Source: Nitrosomonadales bacterium
GTDB lineage: Bacteria > Pseudomonadota > Gammaproteobacteria > Burkholderiales > Gallionellaceae
Length of the DNA: 7,743 nucleotides
Reading direction: 5' to 3'
Assembly: GCA_003235435.1 (NCBI GenBank)
Contig: QJWF01000022.1
Location: 1 to 7,743, forward strand
The first letter of the stretch is position 1, and each line of letters starts with the position of its first letter. Below are positions 6,400 through 7,743 of this stretch, in pieces. Made by a program: the position numbers and the translations under genes. The notes under the pieces are model-generated. The model was not told where the DNA came from and searched no databases. It saw nothing but the letters and a program-made list of their open reading frames with translations.

Positions 6400-6426
6400 C
6401 GTAATAACCGTGATAGGGTATGGATT

Positions 6427-6888
6427 ATGACGCGTTCGGCAAAGATTCGCCTGGGTGACTTGCTGCTTCAGCAGGGCCTTATTGCAGAGAACCAGCTCGC
6501 GTTGGCGCTTGAACAGCAAATGCAAGTTAAGCTCAGGCTGGGCAGAATCCTGGTGAACAATGCCTTCGTTACGGAGGAGGATATTTCCGAGACTCTCGCC
6601 AAACAACTTGGAATTCCTTACGTCAACCTCAAGAATTATCACCTCAAACACGAACTGGTGAGGTTGCTTTCGGAAAGTCAGGCGCGACAGTATCAGGCGA
6701 TTCTGCTGGAAGAGCGCGATGGGGTGATACTGGTCGGGATGGCCGATCCGACCGATGAAACGGCTGCCGATGAAATTGCTCGTATATTGAAAAGCGGAAT
6801 TGATGTGGTGGTTGTAACCGAAGGCCAATTGCTGGAAAGCATCGATCGGGGTTATACACGGACCCTTGGAATCATTGGCAAGAATTAA
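6427..6888 (+). CDS. Standalone MshEN / GspE N-terminal domain protein, probable c-di-GMP-binding adaptor
   Basis: A 153-residue soluble protein consisting of one GspE/PilB/MshE N-terminal domain (T2SSE_N, MshEN) without the ATPase that normally follows. The established MshEN c-di-GMP motif is RLGxx[LVI][LVI]xxG[LVI][LVI]xxxxLxxxLxxQ, twice, five residues apart. Residues 8-31 (Arg8-Leu9-Gly10 to Gln31) match every defined position. After exactly five residues, 37-60 (Arg37-Leu38-Gly39 to Gln60) match except Ala46 for Gly, Phe47 for an aliphatic residue and Ile53 for Leu. Residues 61-145 are the second lobe: LGIPYVNL (61-68), VGMADPTDETAADEI (103-117), IDRGY (139-143). The ATG at 6427 has AGGG (6414-6417) 9 bases upstream. 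The frame ends in a clean stop before the convergent comF, so no ATPase was lost locally by frameshift. Likely role: c-di-GMP-dependent partner for type IV pili, secretion or another machine; target unknown. A decayed pilB/gspE remnant is the alternative. Confidence 0.88.
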   Translation: MTRSAKIRLGDLLLQQGLIAENQLALALEQQMQVKLRLGRILVNNAFVTEEDISETLAKQLGIPYVNLKNYHLKHELVRLLSESQARQYQAILLEERDGVILVGMADPTDETAADEIARILKSGIDVVVVTEGQLLESIDRGYTRTLGIIGKN

Positions 6889-6917
6889 TTCCCGACCGGT
6901 TTCGTTGCGGATAAATC

Positions 6918-6943
6918 AAAACAGGGTATCCGGTTTCTGTTTT
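6918..6943 (+). terminator. Weak terminator-like hairpin between convergent genes
   Basis: AAAACAG (6918-6924) and CTGTTTT (6937-6943) are perfect 7-base complements with a 12-base loop that can add two G-U pairs, followed by AT-rich DNA. The stem is symmetric A-rich/T-rich, so it could end transcripts from both directions: the MshEN-domain gene from the left and comF from the right, whose stop codon (6942-6944) overlaps it. The stem is short of G-C pairs, so efficiency is doubtful. Confidence 0.38.
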
Positions 6944-7658
6944 ATAAATGAGGCAGCGTTCGCGCCACCACCCACGCGCCGATTTCGGTAGCGCCTTGCT
7001 GCTTGGCCGCAACGGCCAGCGCATCCATGCTGGCTCCCGTAGTCAGCACATCATCAACCAGCGCCACTTTCATGCCGGTCAAGTTGACATCGCAGTGAAA
7101 CGCGTTGCGTACGTTTTTTTTGCGCTCCTTCCATGGCAAAGAGGATTGCGGCGGTGTGTCGCGCACACGCCGGCATGAATCGGGCAACAACTTCAGATCA
7201 TGGTAATGCGCGATTTTCTCAGCTAGCAACAACGATTGATTGAATCCACGCTCGCGCAGTTTTGCTGGATGTAAAGGCATCGGAATCAGACAGTCGGGCA
7301 ATGAATCGGTGTCGATATCTTGCGCCATCTTTTTTGCAAAAGCATGCGCCAAGGCAAGTTGCCCGCCATACTTCATCGCCTGGATAAGTTTGTCCAGCGG
7401 GAAGGCGTAGCCGAATACCGCAAAGGTGTTCGTGAACAATGGCGGATGTTTCAGACATTGTCCGCATATCTCTCCTGCAGGCGTTGGCAAGGCGCATACA
7501 GGGCAGCGAGGCATATCCAGATAGGGGAGGTCCCGATCACAGGCACGACACCAAAGTCCGTCATTATCCATTTTGCCGCACAGCACGCAGGGTTGCGCAG
7601 GGAGGATGTGGTCAAATACTTTGCGGATGTTCAATCCTGAGCTGCGTAAAATTGACAA
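6942..7658 (-). CDS. comF: ComF family protein (zinc-finger plus phosphoribosyltransferase-like domain)
   Basis: A 238-residue ComF/GntX family protein. In naturally competent bacteria ComF is needed for uptake or processing of single-stranded DNA in the cytoplasm; in many others its role is unclear. The N-terminal part carries four CxxC pairs (Cys24/27, Cys37/40, Cys52/55, Cys65/68), consistent with zinc binding. The C-terminal part is phosphoribosyltransferase-like: PMPLHPAKLRERGFNQS (126-142), then VALVDDVLTTGAS (198-210), the PRPP-binding loop with two Asp residues. No membrane segment is seen. The start is a TTG at 7658-7656: the upstream minus strand reads GGAAAGGG followed by 7 bases, a strong ribosome site. 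No ATG or GTG is available in frame, though the frame stays open to the window edge, so a longer N-terminus cannot be formally excluded. No other competence gene is in the window. Confidence 0.93.
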   Translation of the reverse strand: MSILRSSGLNIRKVFDHILPAQPCVLCGKMDNDGLWCRACDRDLPYLDMPRCPVCALPTPAGEICGQCLKHPPLFTNTFAVFGYAFPLDKLIQAMKYGGQLALAHAFAKKMAQDIDTDSLPDCLIPMPLHPAKLRERGFNQSLLLAEKIAHYHDLKLLPDSCRRVRDTPPQSSLPWKERKKNVRNAFHCDVNLTGMKVALVDDVLTTGASMDALAVAAKQQGATEIGAWVVARTLPHL

Positions 7659-7743
7659 GTTATGGCCCTTTCCGGGATGATGCGTTGTCGTATGGACACC
7701 TTCCCCCTCGATATCCCGGTTTGAGCGATTGAATTGTCGGGGA
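7659..7743. other. Region upstream of comF to the window edge, no gene assigned
   Basis: These 85 bases hold the comF ribosome site. On the plus strand a perfect TTGACA lies just inside comF at 7652-7657, followed 18 bases later by GATGAT (7676-7681), a weak promoter candidate for a gene to the right. A 20-codon plus-strand frame runs from an ATG at 7662 to a TGA at 7722-7724, but it has no ribosome site or recognisable sequence, and I do not call it a gene. Confidence 0.3.

Noticed and set aside
6394..6828. Minus-strand open frame (144 codons) opposite the MshEN gene
   Set aside because: The plus strand carries the perfect MshEN motif and a ribosome site; the opposite frame has no family features.
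7662..7724. 20-codon plus-strand frame upstream of comF
   Set aside because: Too short, no Shine-Dalgarno, no recognisable sequence, and it overlaps the comF leader.

Overview
The window looks like chromosomal housekeeping DNA from a betaproteobacterium. The gene set and order (gmk, yicC, a PP2C-type phosphatase, rph, rdgB, hemW, trmL, comF) and the protein sequences suggest Nitrosomonadales, possibly near Gallionellaceae; the lineage is an inference from memory, not a database search. No mobile element, CRISPR array, rRNA or tRNA was found. The coding sequences read through without visible frameshifts. gmk is cut by the left edge.

Layout. On the minus strand, positions 1164 to 1 carry yicC followed by gmk, which starts the GMP-to-GDP kinase. 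Divergent from yicC, the plus strand carries a Ser/Thr phosphatase, rph (RNase PH) and rdgB (dITP/XTP pyrophosphatase), spaced 50-60 bases apart. A minus-strand gene at 3509-4468 encodes a cNMP-binding-fold domain joined to a degenerate GGDEF domain. It separates rdgB from hemW (plus, 4653-5852), a heme chaperone of the radical SAM type. trmL (minus, 5873-6340) converges on hemW. A standalone MshEN/GspE-N domain protein (plus, 6427-6888) is divergent from trmL and converges on comF (minus, 6942-7658).

Function. Most genes serve nucleotide, RNA and cofactor upkeep: GMP kinase, RNA processing (YicC, RNase PH), nucleotide-pool cleaning (RdgB), wobble methylation (TrmL) and heme handling (HemW). 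The accessory content is three signalling proteins: an orphan PP2C phosphatase with no kinase in view, and two proteins whose residues point to cyclic di-GMP reading rather than making. The GGDEF domain has lost several catalytic and substrate residues but keeps an exactly spaced RxxD inhibitory site. The small MshEN protein keeps a perfect first 24-residue c-di-GMP-binding motif and a slightly drifted second one, with no ATPase attached. These two are the best candidates for undescribed biology here.

Noncoding DNA is limited to short spacers, the longest being 142 bases (144-285) and 184 bases (4469-4652). They hold promoter-like elements and several exact palindromes, described below with modest confidence.
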